A stretch of 64,000 bases of DNA, taken from positions 1 through 64,000 of the forward strand of contig JABXKS010000012.1 in NCBI GenBank assembly GCA_013619125.1, given 5' to 3'. Positions 36,042 through 44,358 of the stretch are shown in pieces. Below the pieces are notes generated by a model that saw nothing but the letters and a program-made list of their open reading frames with translations, ran no database searches and was not told the DNA's origin. Source of the DNA: Clostridiales bacterium (lineage in GTDB: Bacteria; Bacillota; Clostridia; Tissierellales; GPF-1). The stretch's first letter is position 1. Every line of letters begins with the position of its first letter. The translations under genes and the position numbers were made by a program.

Positions 36042-36294
36042 GCAGGAAGTGTTTACATTTCCTGCAGGATGCATCGATAGTTGCGAGGATCATATGGTTT
36101 ATATGATCCTAAAGGAAACCTAAGGAATCATATGGTTTATATGATCCTAAAGGAAACCCAAGGAGGGATCGTTGTACGATCCACGAACAGAACTAAAGAG
36201 CAGGGAGTGCTTGCATTCCTTGAGACGAGCATAATGTTTGTAAGGATCATAGATTTTTGATCCACAAAATAAATTAATAAGGATCAATCAATCC
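36042..36294 (+). repeat. Array of RNA hairpins downstream of the exporter
   Basis: At least six inverted repeats in 250 bases: GCAGGAAGTG / CATTTCCTGC (36042-36065), GGATCATAT / ATATGATCC (36087-36109), the same again with one mismatch (36124-36147, 38-base period), GGATCG / CGATCC (36166-36182), a second AGGGAGTG / CATTCCT (36202-36220) and GGATCA / TGATCC (36244-36263). The order of an AGCAGG-type hairpin followed by a GGATCAT hairpin occurs twice, so a unit of about 70 bases was duplicated. No T runs follow them, so they are not terminators. Confidence 0.85.
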
Positions 36295-36318
36295 TAATAA
36301 AAAACAGGAGGTAGAGAA

Positions 36319-36387
36319 ATGATTACAACTACAATTCAAACCGAAAAGAGAGTAAAGGACGACCAGGAATTGCGAAAACGGAGATAA
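36319..36387 (+). CDS. Microprotein A1, 22 residues, unknown function
   Basis: Encodes MITTTIQTEKRVKDDQELRK plus RR. ACAGGAGG lies six bases upstream of the ATG. The peptide is hydrophilic and basic at its end. Its tail (KDDQELRKRR) resembles the middle of the gene at 36537 (REDRFVRKRK), so these are probably duplicates. It is the first of four tiny genes. Confidence 0.55.
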   Translation: MITTTIQTEKRVKDDQELRKRR

Positions 36388-36408
36388 AAAAACAGGAGGA
36401 AGTAGACA

Positions 36409-36513
36409 ATGAGACGATTTAAATTTTTCCATTTCCCAGTTGAGCTGATGCATTTTAACTTTATGCGTCGGGTAGACGGGATGGAGCTCTACAGAAGAAT
36501 AGAGCGACTGTAA
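36409..36513 (+). CDS. Microprotein B1, 34 residues, unknown function
   Basis: Encodes a peptide starting MRRFKFFHFPVELMHFNF and ending RRVDGMELYRRIERL. AGGAGG lies nine bases upstream. It shares about half its residues, without gaps, with the gene at 36616, notably EL..FNF-type and VDGM-LYR-IER positions. The aromatic, basic N-terminus followed by a charged C-terminal half suggests an amphipathic or membrane-surface peptide; function unknown. Confidence 0.7.
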   Translation: MRRFKFFHFPVELMHFNFMRRVDGMELYRRIERL

Positions 36514-36536
36514 CATAAAAATGAGGAGGAAACAAG

Positions 36537-36650
36537 ATGATGACAGATCGAAAGACGGACCGGCGGAAGGCTTGGAGAGAGGATCGATTTGTCCGGAAAC
36601 GGAAAGGAGCACCAAATGAAACGATTATTTACATGGATTTATTCAAGTGA
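36537..36650 (+). CDS. Microprotein A2, 37 residues, unknown function
   Basis: Encodes a very basic peptide beginning MMTDRKTDRRKAWREDRF. GAGGAGG is upstream with usual spacing to 36537 or 36540. Its C-terminal codons overlap the B2 gene in another frame by 35 bases, and its coding sequence contains the B2 ribosome binding site (AAAGGAG). It pairs with B2 as A1 pairs with B1. The start MMT is shared with the leader peptide at 32172, perhaps by chance. Confidence 0.55.
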   Translation: MMTDRKTDRRKAWREDRFVRKRKGAPNETIIYMDLFK

Positions 36651-36723
36651 ACTGAACTTCTGGAATTTTGAGAAGAAGGTTGACGGAATGGATCTTTACC
36701 GTTCGATTGAACGGATTTCATAG
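36616..36723 (+). CDS. Microprotein B2, 35 residues, unknown function
   Basis: Encodes a peptide starting MKRLFTWIYSSELNFWNF and ending KKVDGMDLYRSIERIS. AAAGGAG lies six bases upstream of ATG 36616. Against B1, 16 of 34 aligned residues are identical and most others conservative, which supports both as true coding sequences. The codon differences at conserved residues are largely third-base changes, as expected for protein-level selection. It is followed by a bidirectional terminator. Confidence 0.7.
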   Translation: MKRLFTWIYSSELNFWNFEKKVDGMDLYRSIERIS

Positions 36724-36726
36724 AGA

Positions 36727-36754
36727 AGAGGAGAAGGCTGTGGCCTTCTCCTCT
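36727..36754. terminator. Bidirectional terminator
   Basis: AGAGGAGAAGGC and GCCTTCTCCTCT pair perfectly over 12 bases with loop TGTG. It lies between the microprotein genes and the convergent metallo-hydrolase gene. Confidence 0.85.
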
Positions 36755-36760
36755 TTCATA

Positions 36761-38386
36761 TTATTTGCCAAGCAAAAGATTTAGATTCAAGAGCTGTTGC
36801 TGCAGCTCCAAAAGACGCGAGTGAATCGCTTCGTAGTCTTTTTTTAGGGTTTTGTCATCTAGTATTTGACGCGTTTTGTGGGTGAGAGAATCGAATTGCA
36901 TATAAACAGCTTGCAATTCTTTTTCCAGGATCTCGCGCTTGCGAACAGGATCCAGCCATCGGCCTTCCGTGGATTTGGCGCCCTCGGCCAGGGTTGCTTC
37001 ATAGCCCAAATCTGGAATGGAAACCTTCCATTTTAGATCTTTTTCGATCGCCTCAGCCAAGGCGTGGGCTTGTGTTGGTTCACCATGAACCACAAATACC
37101 CGTTGCGGTTTCTTTTGGAAGCCGCGCAGCCACGACAAGAGTGTAGGCTGATCCGCATGACCAGAGAATCCGTCGATGGAATAGATTTGCGCTTCCACCT
37201 TGATAGTCTCGCCGAGAATGCTGACTATAGAGTGACCCTCTTTCAGCTTCCGCCCCAGGGTGCCTTCCGCTTGATAACCGACGAAGATTACACTGTTTTT
37301 CGCTTTCCACAAATTATGTTTCAAATGGTGGCGAATGCGACCCGCAGTGCACATGCCTGAAGCAGAAATAATGACCTTGGGGAATTCATAGGTGTTCAGC
37401 CGTTGCGATTCCGCCTGATCTCTGACGTAAAAGAGATTTTCAAATTGGAAGGGATCATCGCCGCTAAGGATCAGCTGGCGAGTCTCTTCATTAAAACAAG
37501 AGGCATTTCGTGCGTAAATTTCCGTGGCGGATACCGCCATGGGGCTGTCCACGTAGATCGGAATTTTCATAAATTGTTCCATTTCCCCGTTTTCATAGTA
37601 TTGATTAAGGGTGTAGATCAACTCTTGGGTTCGACTGACGGCAAAGGATGGAATAATGACGGTACCACCTTTACTGACGGTATCGTTGATAATTTGAATC
37701 AAGCGCTTTGACGCATCCTCGAGTGGGGGATGAGTGGTGTGGCCGTAGGTGGATTCAACGATGATATAATCCGCTTCTTGAATCTTGGAAAAGTTTCGAA
37801 GGAGCGGACGATTCGGCATGCCCAAGTCCCCTGAAAAAGCAAGCTTGGTGGTGTGTCCTTTTTCCGTTACCCAGAGTTCTAAAACGGAAGAACCAAGAAT
37901 ATGGCCCGCGTCCTGAAAGCGGAGGGTGACTTCTTCGTCGGCTTCAATTTTTTGATCATAGAGGGATCCTTCAAAATAGCGCAAGCTTTGTTCTGCGTCG
38001 GCAGTGGTGTATAGGGGCTCTCGCATTGGTTTTCCAGCTCGGGCACGTTTTTGGTTTTCCCATTGTATGTCGGCTTCTTGGATATGAGCACTGTCCAATA
38101 GCATGAGTTTTGATAGATCGTAGGTTGCTTTTGTGGTCAGAATGCGTCCGGAAAATCCGTCCTTTACCAGTTTTGGAATCCGTCCACTGTGATCGATATG
38201 GGCATGGGTCAAAATGAGATAATCGATGGTAGCTGGATCGAAGGAGAAGGCGCGCTCATTCAAACGCTCCAACTCGGGACTTCCTTGAAACATCCCGCAG
38301 TCCACCAATATTTTTTTCGTTTCTGTTGTCAACAAGTACATGGAACCCGTAACGACTTGCGAAGCACCTAAGAATTGTAGTTTCAT
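36761..38386 (-). CDS. MBL-fold metallo-hydrolase with beta-CASP and RMMBL domains
   Basis: Protein of 541 residues related to RNA-processing nucleases such as CPSF73 and RNase J. It shows HAHIDHSG (metal site), DAGHILGSS, FSGDLGM, the beta-CASP region (IYVDSPMAVSATEIYA), SASGMCTAGRIRHHL and FSGHADQ near the end. A helical tail of about 80 residues follows. It likely acts as an RNA nuclease, but this subgroup is poorly characterised. GGAGGTGA precedes the ATG. Confidence 0.9.
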   Translation of the reverse strand: MKLQFLGASQVVTGSMYLLTTETKKILVDCGMFQGSPELERLNERAFSFDPATIDYLILTHAHIDHSGRIPKLVKDGFSGRILTTKATYDLSKLMLLDSAHIQEADIQWENQKRARAGKPMREPLYTTADAEQSLRYFEGSLYDQKIEADEEVTLRFQDAGHILGSSVLELWVTEKGHTTKLAFSGDLGMPNRPLLRNFSKIQEADYIIVESTYGHTTHPPLEDASKRLIQIINDTVSKGGTVIIPSFAVSRTQELIYTLNQYYENGEMEQFMKIPIYVDSPMAVSATEIYARNASCFNEETRQLILSGDDPFQFENLFYVRDQAESQRLNTYEFPKVIISASGMCTAGRIRHHLKHNLWKAKNSVIFVGYQAEGTLGRKLKEGHSIVSILGETIKVEAQIYSIDGFSGHADQPTLLSWLRGFQKKPQRVFVVHGEPTQAHALAEAIEKDLKWKVSIPDLGYEATLAEGAKSTEGRWLDPVRKREILEKELQAVYMQFDSLTHKTRQILDDKTLKKDYEAIHSRLLELQQQLLNLNLLLGK

Positions 38387-38442
38387 GGCTTCACCTCCTT
38401 GGTACTTATATGATATCCATTTATTGTTATTGATAAACGAAA

Positions 38443-38487
38443 GACTCTATCAAGTCGCGACTCAAACGAGTCCGACATAATAGAGTC
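38443..38487. repeat. Nested palindrome between rsmF-like gene and metallo-hydrolase gene
   Basis: Outer arms GACTCTAT (38443-38450) and ATAGAGTC (38480-38487) enclose an inner GACTC / GAGTC pair (38459-38472). There is no T run, so terminator function is doubtful; it may be a binding site or an mRNA structure downstream of the RsmF-like gene. Confidence 0.6.
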
Positions 38488-38545
38488 CTAGCGAGTTGTT
38501 GCTCTGATTAAATTAAATCTAATGGAACCGCGTTCTAATCGTTTT

Positions 38546-39910
38546 TTAATCGTATTTCCATCCAGCTGGCATCTGATTCTTTAAATGCTCGCCGGTTTGC
38601 TTGGCCCAACCCACAGGGTGTTCATCGATGGTGATCAAGGTCCACCCCTTGTTGGGGGATCCTTGAAGGATTGTATCTCCCCGTAGATATTTCAGAGATT
38701 CCGGCATGGTAACGGCGAAGTCAACGGTTTGCTTTACTTGATTTTTCGAAAGACTCATGGCGAGGGCTTGACTGGGTTGAAACCGATTCTTTTTTAGATC
38801 CCCCAGATAAAGGCCGGGCATGGGCGAGCGAAGACCAAATTGTGCTCGGCTTGGCAATTGATCCGGGCAGAGATAAAGTTTGTCATTTTTCTGATGGAAA
38901 ACCCCACTTAGGGTATCGATCAGATTTTCAGCCTGCCAGGCCTGAAAAAGGGCAGGCGGATCAATCTTCGGTTCCGATTGTCTTGAATGTTTTTGAACGG
39001 GTCGCAGATCCTTTAATCGCGCGATAAAATGGCCATATCCCTTGATTCGATGAGGCCAAGCGCGTCTTGCGCCGGAGAGGCTTTCATCGCCCTTAATCCA
39101 AGCGGGTTCACTGGGGGAAAGCTCTGGGAATTCTGTCAGTGGATCAACCGCCATATGCGGATAGTGGTCCAGGATCCATTGAATGGTACCTTCGTTTTCT
39201 TCTGGTGAAAAAGTGCAGGTCGAATAGACCAAAATACCGCCGGGAGCCAGCATTAGCAAGGCATCCTTCAGGATCTTCCGCTGCAGGGTTGCGCATTCAT
39301 TCACATAAGCTGGTGACCATTGCTGAATTGAACGGGGATTCCTAGAAAACATGCCCTCGCCAGAGCAAGGGGCATCCACCAGAATGCGATCAAACTCACC
39401 CGGAAATACGGTTGCAAGGCGTTCAGGCGATTCGTGGGTCACAAAGGTGTTTGTGATGCCGAAAGCCTGTACTTTCTGGATCAAAGGAGCCAGGCGCTTG
39501 GGGCTGACATCGTTGGCGATCAACAAGCCGCTGTTTGCTAATTTTCCTGCGATCTGGGTGGACTTTCCACCTGGCGCAGCACAGAGATCCAGCACCCACT
39601 GATTGGGTTCAACCTGAAGGGCTTCAGCTGGGATCATGGCTGAGGGTTCTTGCACATAGCAAAGTCCCGCGTGATAGTAGGGATGTTTGGTTACGGTTGC
39701 CTTTTCTTCATGCAAAAAAAATCCGTCGCTACACCAGGAAATTGGACTTCCTTTGGCTGCGACGACTGAGAGAAAATCGTGTCGATTGGTCTTGATCGGA
39801 TTGGTTCGAATCCCGATGGGGGATTCGTCTTGAAGATGGGAAAAGAAACGATCGGATTCTTCTTCAAGCATGGTTTGTATCATTTTTGTAAATTCTATTG
39901 GTAAATCCAT
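38546..39910 (-). CDS. rsmF: RsmF/NSUN family rRNA cytosine-C5 methyltransferase
   Basis: SAM enzyme of 454 residues. The SAM site is VLDLCAAPGGKSTQIA, the two catalytic cysteines are in VDAPCSGEGMF and YSTCTFSPEENE. The C-terminal region has the RsmF-type PUA-like extension (GLYLGDLKKNRFQPSQALAMSL). The target is probably a 16S cytosine. The gene has a weakly placed CAGGAGG upstream of the ATG. Confidence 0.9.
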   Translation of the reverse strand: MDLPIEFTKMIQTMLEEESDRFFSHLQDESPIGIRTNPIKTNRHDFLSVVAAKGSPISWCSDGFFLHEEKATVTKHPYYHAGLCYVQEPSAMIPAEALQVEPNQWVLDLCAAPGGKSTQIAGKLANSGLLIANDVSPKRLAPLIQKVQAFGITNTFVTHESPERLATVFPGEFDRILVDAPCSGEGMFSRNPRSIQQWSPAYVNECATLQRKILKDALLMLAPGGILVYSTCTFSPEENEGTIQWILDHYPHMAVDPLTEFPELSPSEPAWIKGDESLSGARRAWPHRIKGYGHFIARLKDLRPVQKHSRQSEPKIDPPALFQAWQAENLIDTLSGVFHQKNDKLYLCPDQLPSRAQFGLRSPMPGLYLGDLKKNRFQPSQALAMSLSKNQVKQTVDFAVTMPESLKYLRGDTILQGSPNKGWTLITIDEHPVGWAKQTGEHLKNQMPAGWKYD

Positions 39911-39982
39911 ATAAACCTCCTGATGAAAACATCTCTCAAATATTATATAATGTAAGGGAATTCGTCAAGAGGATGGGGAGAA

Positions 39983-40408
39983 ATGATTGAAACTGGAGTC
40001 GATATCATAGAAATAGATCGGATTAAGCGAATGGTGGAACGTCATAAGAATCTCGACAGAATCTATACAAACCAGGAGCTGACGTATATAATGGGGAAAG
40101 GAAATAGTGTCGAAACCTACGCAGGAATCTTTGCTGCCAAAGAAGCTGTGGCGAAGGCCCTGGGAACCGGATTTCGAGGCATTGAATGGACCGAGATTGA
40201 GATTGATCATGATGCGATGGGAAAACCCATCGTTTTGACCCATGGAAAGGCGGCAAATCACGTCGCGGAACATGGGATTCGAGGAATCTCAGTTTCAATC
40301 AGCCATGACCGCATCCAGGCCATTGCCTTCGCAGTAGCATGGACGGAAGAGGACAACGAGGGAGAGCTGAAAGATGGAAAGTATATGGAGAACCTGGGCA
40401 GAAATTGA
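39983..40408 (+). CDS. acpS: Holo-[acyl-carrier-protein] synthase
   Basis: Transfers phosphopantetheine to acyl carrier protein. GVDIIEIDRI (metal-binding Asp), FAAKEAVAKALGTG and SISHDRIQAIAFA are the family motifs. The length (141 residues) is slightly above usual because of a charged tail that runs 35 bases into alr. GGGGAG precedes the ATG. Confidence 0.94.
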   Translation: MIETGVDIIEIDRIKRMVERHKNLDRIYTNQELTYIMGKGNSVETYAGIFAAKEAVAKALGTGFRGIEWTEIEIDHDAMGKPIVLTHGKAANHVAEHGIRGISVSISHDRIQAIAFAVAWTEEDNEGELKDGKYMENLGRN

Positions 40409-41534
40409 TTTGGACGCCCTTCAACATAATGTAGAAGAAATTCGAAAGCAGATCAAAAAAAGTACGAGGGTACTCGCGGTGATCAAGGCGGATGCTTATG
40501 GCCATGGCGCTGTGGGGATCGTGCAGGAACTATTGCGTTGCGGGGTCACGGATTTTGCCGTAGCCAGTTTGAATGAAGCGGCTCAATTGCGCCGGGCAGG
40601 AATTCAAGGGAACCTATTGATTTTGGGGTATACCCCGGATGAGAACCTGTCTTTGGTGGTGGAAACCAGGGTTCAGCAGACCCTCTATTCATTGAAGCAA
40701 GCAAAATTGTTGCAGGAGATTGCCGCGGCTCAGGGACGTGTTGTCGGCATTCATCTCAAGGTGGATACGGGTATGCATCGATTGGGCTTTGCTGACAATG
40801 AGCAATCGGTGATGGAGATCTGCAAAATCGCCGAGATGCCGAATCTGGCAATCGAAGGGATTTTCAGTCATTTCGCTGGAGCGGATCAGGAAGATTTAAC
40901 GGGAGCCGAGAAACAATTGAAACGGTTTCAGATTTTTTTAGAAAAGGTCAATGAAGAAGGGGTTTCGATTCCCTTGCGCCATATGGCCAACAGCGGTGCG
41001 ATTATTACAATGAAGGAAGCCGAGTATGATATGGTGCGGCCGGGACTTTTGCTCTTCGGACATTTTCCTTCGGAAGCGTGTCGATTGCCGGAATTGGATT
41101 TGAGGCCTGTGATGACCGTAAAATCACGGATCGCGCATCTTCATACGGTTCCTGCGGGAGAAGGGGTGAGTTACGGACCTGCTTATCGGGCGACGACTCC
41201 GGTACGCATTGCCACGGTTCCCATCGGATATGCAGATGGGTTTTCGAGAATCTTGAGCAACAAACCGTTAGGGCTGAAGATTCATGGCGAGATCGCTCCC
41301 TTGGTGGGAAATATCTGTATGGACTATTGCATGGTGGATGTTGGCCAAATTGCCGATGTGGCCGTTGGCGATGAGGTGATTATCTATGGGAAGGAACACC
41401 CGGTCGAGCAATTTGCCGAAGCCATGGGTACAATCAATTATGAGGTGTTGTGTCTTTTGCATAAGAGAATTCCCCGAGTTTATATCAAGTCGGGAGAAAC
41501 GATAGAAATCCAAGATTCATTATTGAGTGAATAG
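40374..41534 (+). CDS. alr: Alanine racemase
   Basis: PLP enzyme making D-alanine for peptidoglycan. The PLP lysine is in VLAVIKADAYGHG, the C-terminal catalytic Tyr region is GEGVSYGPAYRA, and GNICMDYCMVDV follows. The protein is 386 residues. The start at 40374 lies inside the acpS end, with GAGGGAG upstream. A MazEF pair follows 10 bases later, the conserved alr-ndoAI-ndoA order. Confidence 0.95.
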   Translation: MESIWRTWAEIDLDALQHNVEEIRKQIKKSTRVLAVIKADAYGHGAVGIVQELLRCGVTDFAVASLNEAAQLRRAGIQGNLLILGYTPDENLSLVVETRVQQTLYSLKQAKLLQEIAAAQGRVVGIHLKVDTGMHRLGFADNEQSVMEICKIAEMPNLAIEGIFSHFAGADQEDLTGAEKQLKRFQIFLEKVNEEGVSIPLRHMANSGAIITMKEAEYDMVRPGLLLFGHFPSEACRLPELDLRPVMTVKSRIAHLHTVPAGEGVSYGPAYRATTPVRIATVPIGYADGFSRILSNKPLGLKIHGEIAPLVGNICMDYCMVDVGQIADVAVGDEVIIYGKEHPVEQFAEAMGTINYEVLCLLHKRIPRVYIKSGETIEIQDSLLSE

Positions 41535-41544
41535 GAGGGAACGC

Positions 41545-41844
41545 ATGGCGGATGAAAGAAGAGAATTTGCAATTCGAATCGCCGAACATCTCGCGGAACA
41601 ATTGCAGGAAGTGTGCGATTGCGACGCATGTTCCGTGTCACATCTGGTGGAGGATGCGATCTGTCTCTATTTAAAGGATCGAAGACGCAGAAATATTAGC
41701 CAGTCCTTAATGGTGGGATATCAATCAATGAACGAATTCAACAAGGAATTAGCAGAAGAAGGGGTCAACTCCGATCAAGAAATGTTCGACCTTTACGAGA
41801 CACAATTGGAGTGTGATGATGAAGACACAGATGCAGATTCTTAG
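41545..41844 (+). CDS. MazE-type antitoxin (EndoAI-like)
   Basis: Ribbon-helix-helix-like antitoxin of 99 residues. The N-terminal part ([18 protein letters not shown] and the following helices) would bind DNA and the acidic C-terminus ([13 protein letters not shown]) would wrap the toxin. TAGGAGG precedes ATG 41545. The C-terminus is longer than in Bacillus EndoAI. It overlaps the toxin start by 26 bases, indicating coupled translation. Confidence 0.85.
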   Translation: MADERREFAIRIAEHLAEQLQEVCDCDACSVSHLVEDAICLYLKDRRRRNISQSLMVGYQSMNEFNKELAEEGVNSDQEMFDLYETQLECDDEDTDADS

Positions 41845-42175
41845 AGGAGACATTTATTTCGCGGACCTTAGCCCTGTTGTTGGATCGGAACAAGGCGGCT
41901 CAAGACCCGTATTAATTTTGCAGAATGATATTGGAAATAAGTATAGCACCACAACGATCGTCGCGGCCATTACATCGCGGATCAATAAAGCCAAATTGCC
42001 AACACATATTGAAATACCCGGCAAGCCTTTTGGCTTACATAAGGATTCAGTTATTTTATTGGAACAGATACGCACCATTGACAAGCGCCGATTGATTCGA
42101 AAGATCGGAATTTTGGGTTCACCTGAAATGGCACGGGTGGATAATGGATTGAAAATCAGTTTGGATTTGGTCTAG
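41819..42175 (+). CDS. MazF/NdoA-family endoribonuclease toxin
   Basis: mRNA interferase of 118 residues. [29 protein letters not shown] and [17 protein letters not shown] match NdoA of Bacillus closely. Start choice: ATG 41819 is seven bases after GGAG; 41816 and GTG 41813 are too close. The pair follows alr as in other Firmicutes, so it is likely chromosomal core rather than mobile. Confidence 0.93.
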   Translation: MKTQMQILRGDIYFADLSPVVGSEQGGSRPVLILQNDIGNKYSTTTIVAAITSRINKAKLPTHIEIPGKPFGLHKDSVILLEQIRTIDKRRLIRKIGILGSPEMARVDNGLKISLDLV

Positions 42176-42177
42176 CG

Positions 42178-42199
42178 GGCTGCGATGCAGCCTTTTTTT
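42178..42199 (+). terminator. Terminator after the toxin gene
   Basis: GGCTGC and GCAGCC with loop GAT, followed by seven T. Confidence 0.9.
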
Positions 42200-42216
42200 A
42201 CGGAGAAGGAGAACTC

Positions 42217-44358
42217 ATGGACAGAAAAAAGAATCGAGGCATAGCACTGCTTCTCATTGGTTTGATGATCAGCGCCGCTGCTTTGGCTGTGGCGGGGATG
42301 GGACGCATCAATTTAGAGGCAGAACATAAAACTATTAGTCTTGCTTTGGATTATGAAGAGATGGGGAAGATGGCAGATCAATCTTCGGATGATCTGGTAT
42401 CGATATTGGGCGCGTTTCGAGAGATGAACGCGAGCTTTGTCGGAGTTGAAGAGGAAAGTCTGAAGACGTATTTGGATGCGAATCCCGCCCTGCAAGGTCA
42501 GGTGGCTGAAGGTTTTTTTGGAACCGGAGGACCTGTTGGCGAGATTCCGTTGGAATTAAGTCTTGCTTATGAAGCAGGTCAGGTTAAGCCCTACGATTAT
42601 ATCGTTACCATTACGGATGAATCCTTTGCAGGTGATTTTTTTGAGCGAGCGCTGATGCGCTTTCATGAAGAGGAGCTGCAATCTTTTTGGGCGGAGCACA
42701 CAGAATATCTGGTGATTTCCGGGTCGCGTGAATTGGGGATCTTTGAACAAGGCAATTTGCTGATCGATGGACAGGGACGAAAATACTTTGGTGCAACGCC
42801 GATTGTCGGGTCGCGGATTGAAGACATCGGCTTCGGATTTGACCCGGAGGCAATGGAAACTATCCAGTTGGCCGGTTTGACGGTTATGCCAAAGGTGAGG
42901 AATAATCCTCTGAATCCAGAGATGGCGGTTGCGGCTTTAAAAATCGAATTTGAACGTTATGGATTGGGGAATTCTCCTTTGCTGCTGACCCAGGAAGCCC
43001 CGGGGTACCCGGTGGATCTTAACAGCTTTTCTCAGGAAATGCAGGATCGGAATCTCACCCTTGCTTTGATTGAAGCGGGAACACAGCGGGAGCATATTGT
43101 ACAAAAGGGGATGTTCTCCCTTATGAACGACTCTGGGAACAAGGCGATCCGTCTATTTTCGGTTTGGCCGTATATCCAGGAGCGTTATCAGTATTACAAT
43201 TATGATGGTGGGCAGGAAATCGGGAACGCCCTGTATCGGGCGGCAACGGAACGAAACATTCGAATTCTCTACTTTAAGCCTTTTAAATGGGCAAAGGAGA
43301 GCTATGTGACGGATCTGGACGAATATCGTCCTATCTTCAATGATTTAACCGATCGATTGGGATGGCATGATTTATCTTGGGGAGATGCCCCTAGCACTTT
43401 CCCGAATCGACAACTTTCGACGGGGCTTCTTTTCCTTTTGGGAATGGGACCTGTGTTAGCAGGTGTACTGCTGTTGCGCAAGGTTTTTGGTTTATCTGAG
43501 AATCGGGTATTCATGCTAGCCTTGGGACTTTTACCTGTGATGGGAGCAGGACTGCTGGTTAGTCGTGATTTAATGCAGAGTCTTCTTGCCTTTAGCGCCT
43601 CCTTTGTGTATTCAAGTTTGGCGGGGGTTTGGATGATGGATCGATTGGATCACGCGAGTCATTGTTTGGATGCAAGGCAGGGACCAGCCCTGTGGGAAGG
43701 CGCAAAGGGATTGATTCAATCGGTGGCTATCGCCATGATGGGCGGACTTTATGTCGGAACCATCTTGAGTGACACCACCTATTTGTTGGAGATGGAGATC
43801 TTCCGCGGGGTGAAAGCGAGCCTTGTCTTGCCACTCTTTGTGGTCGCACTTTACGCGTTGAGGGTATGGGGATATCGACGGGAGACGGAAGAGAGAGCCC
43901 TGATGCCGGATATGGAACGCTTGATGAAGGAACCTTTGCGAATTGGTCATTTGGCCGTTGCCGCTGTTTTTCTTGTTATTGCGTATGTGTATTTGGCGCG
44001 ATCGGGACACGAGACCAGTTTACAGCCCTTGAATATTGAGATGCTGATGCGCAATGGATTGGAGAACCTGATCCCGGCTCGACCGAGAACCAAGGAAATC
44101 CTGATGGCCTTTCCAGCGGTGATTCTCTCCTTTGCATTGGTGAAAAACGGATGGAAATGGGTGGGAATTCCATTGGGGATGATTGCGACCATCGGATTTA
44201 TTTCCGTAACCAATACCTTTAGTCATTTGCGGACACCCATGATTCTCTCTATGGAGAGAACGGCATACTCATTGAGCTTTGGTCTTATAATTGGCTGTAT
44301 CGGCACCTGGGTGATCATGACGATCATTCAAATGATTCGACATAGGAGACGCGTATGA
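42217..44358 (+). CDS. DUF5693-like membrane protein next to csaB
   Basis: Large membrane protein of 713 residues. An N-terminal signal/anchor (IALLLIGLMISAAALAVAGM) leads a roughly 370-residue extracellular part, then about eight membrane segments fill the C-terminal half. The domain family DUF5693 is recalled from its place upstream of csaB; its function is unknown. It overlaps csaB by four bases, implying joint work in wall polymer pyruvylation or S-layer anchoring, perhaps as a flippase-like or transferase-associated protein. AAGGAG precedes the ATG. Confidence 0.8.
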   Translation: MDRKKNRGIALLLIGLMISAAALAVAGMGRINLEAEHKTISLALDYEEMGKMADQSSDDLVSILGAFREMNASFVGVEEESLKTYLDANPALQGQVAEGFFGTGGPVGEIPLELSLAYEAGQVKPYDYIVTITDESFAGDFFERALMRFHEEELQSFWAEHTEYLVISGSRELGIFEQGNLLIDGQGRKYFGATPIVGSRIEDIGFGFDPEAMETIQLAGLTVMPKVRNNPLNPEMAVAALKIEFERYGLGNSPLLLTQEAPGYPVDLNSFSQEMQDRNLTLALIEAGTQREHIVQKGMFSLMNDSGNKAIRLFSVWPYIQERYQYYNYDGGQEIGNALYRAATERNIRILYFKPFKWAKESYVTDLDEYRPIFNDLTDRLGWHDLSWGDAPSTFPNRQLSTGLLFLLGMGPVLAGVLLLRKVFGLSENRVFMLALGLLPVMGAGLLVSRDLMQSLLAFSASFVYSSLAGVWMMDRLDHASHCLDARQGPALWEGAKGLIQSVAIAMMGGLYVGTILSDTTYLLEMEIFRGVKASLVLPLFVVALYALRVWGYRRETEERALMPDMERLMKEPLRIGHLAVAAVFLVIAYVYLARSGHETSLQPLNIEMLMRNGLENLIPARPRTKEILMAFPAVILSFALVKNGWKWVGIPLGMIATIGFISVTNTFSHLRTPMILSMERTAYSLSFGLIIGCIGTWVIMTIIQMIRHRRRV

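Noticed and set aside
36319-36723. Microprotein pairs as a toxin-antitoxin system
   Set aside because: No recognised toxin fold, no hydrophobic type I toxin, and duplication of both members together gives no specific support.
36761-38386. Calling the metallo-hydrolase RNase J
   Set aside because: The domain order fits the CPSF73-like subgroup with SASGMCTAGR; the RNase J C-terminal domain is not visible.
43612-44226. Several antisense frames opposite the DUF5693 gene
   Set aside because: No start signals; membrane-helix codon bias on the plus strand explains them.
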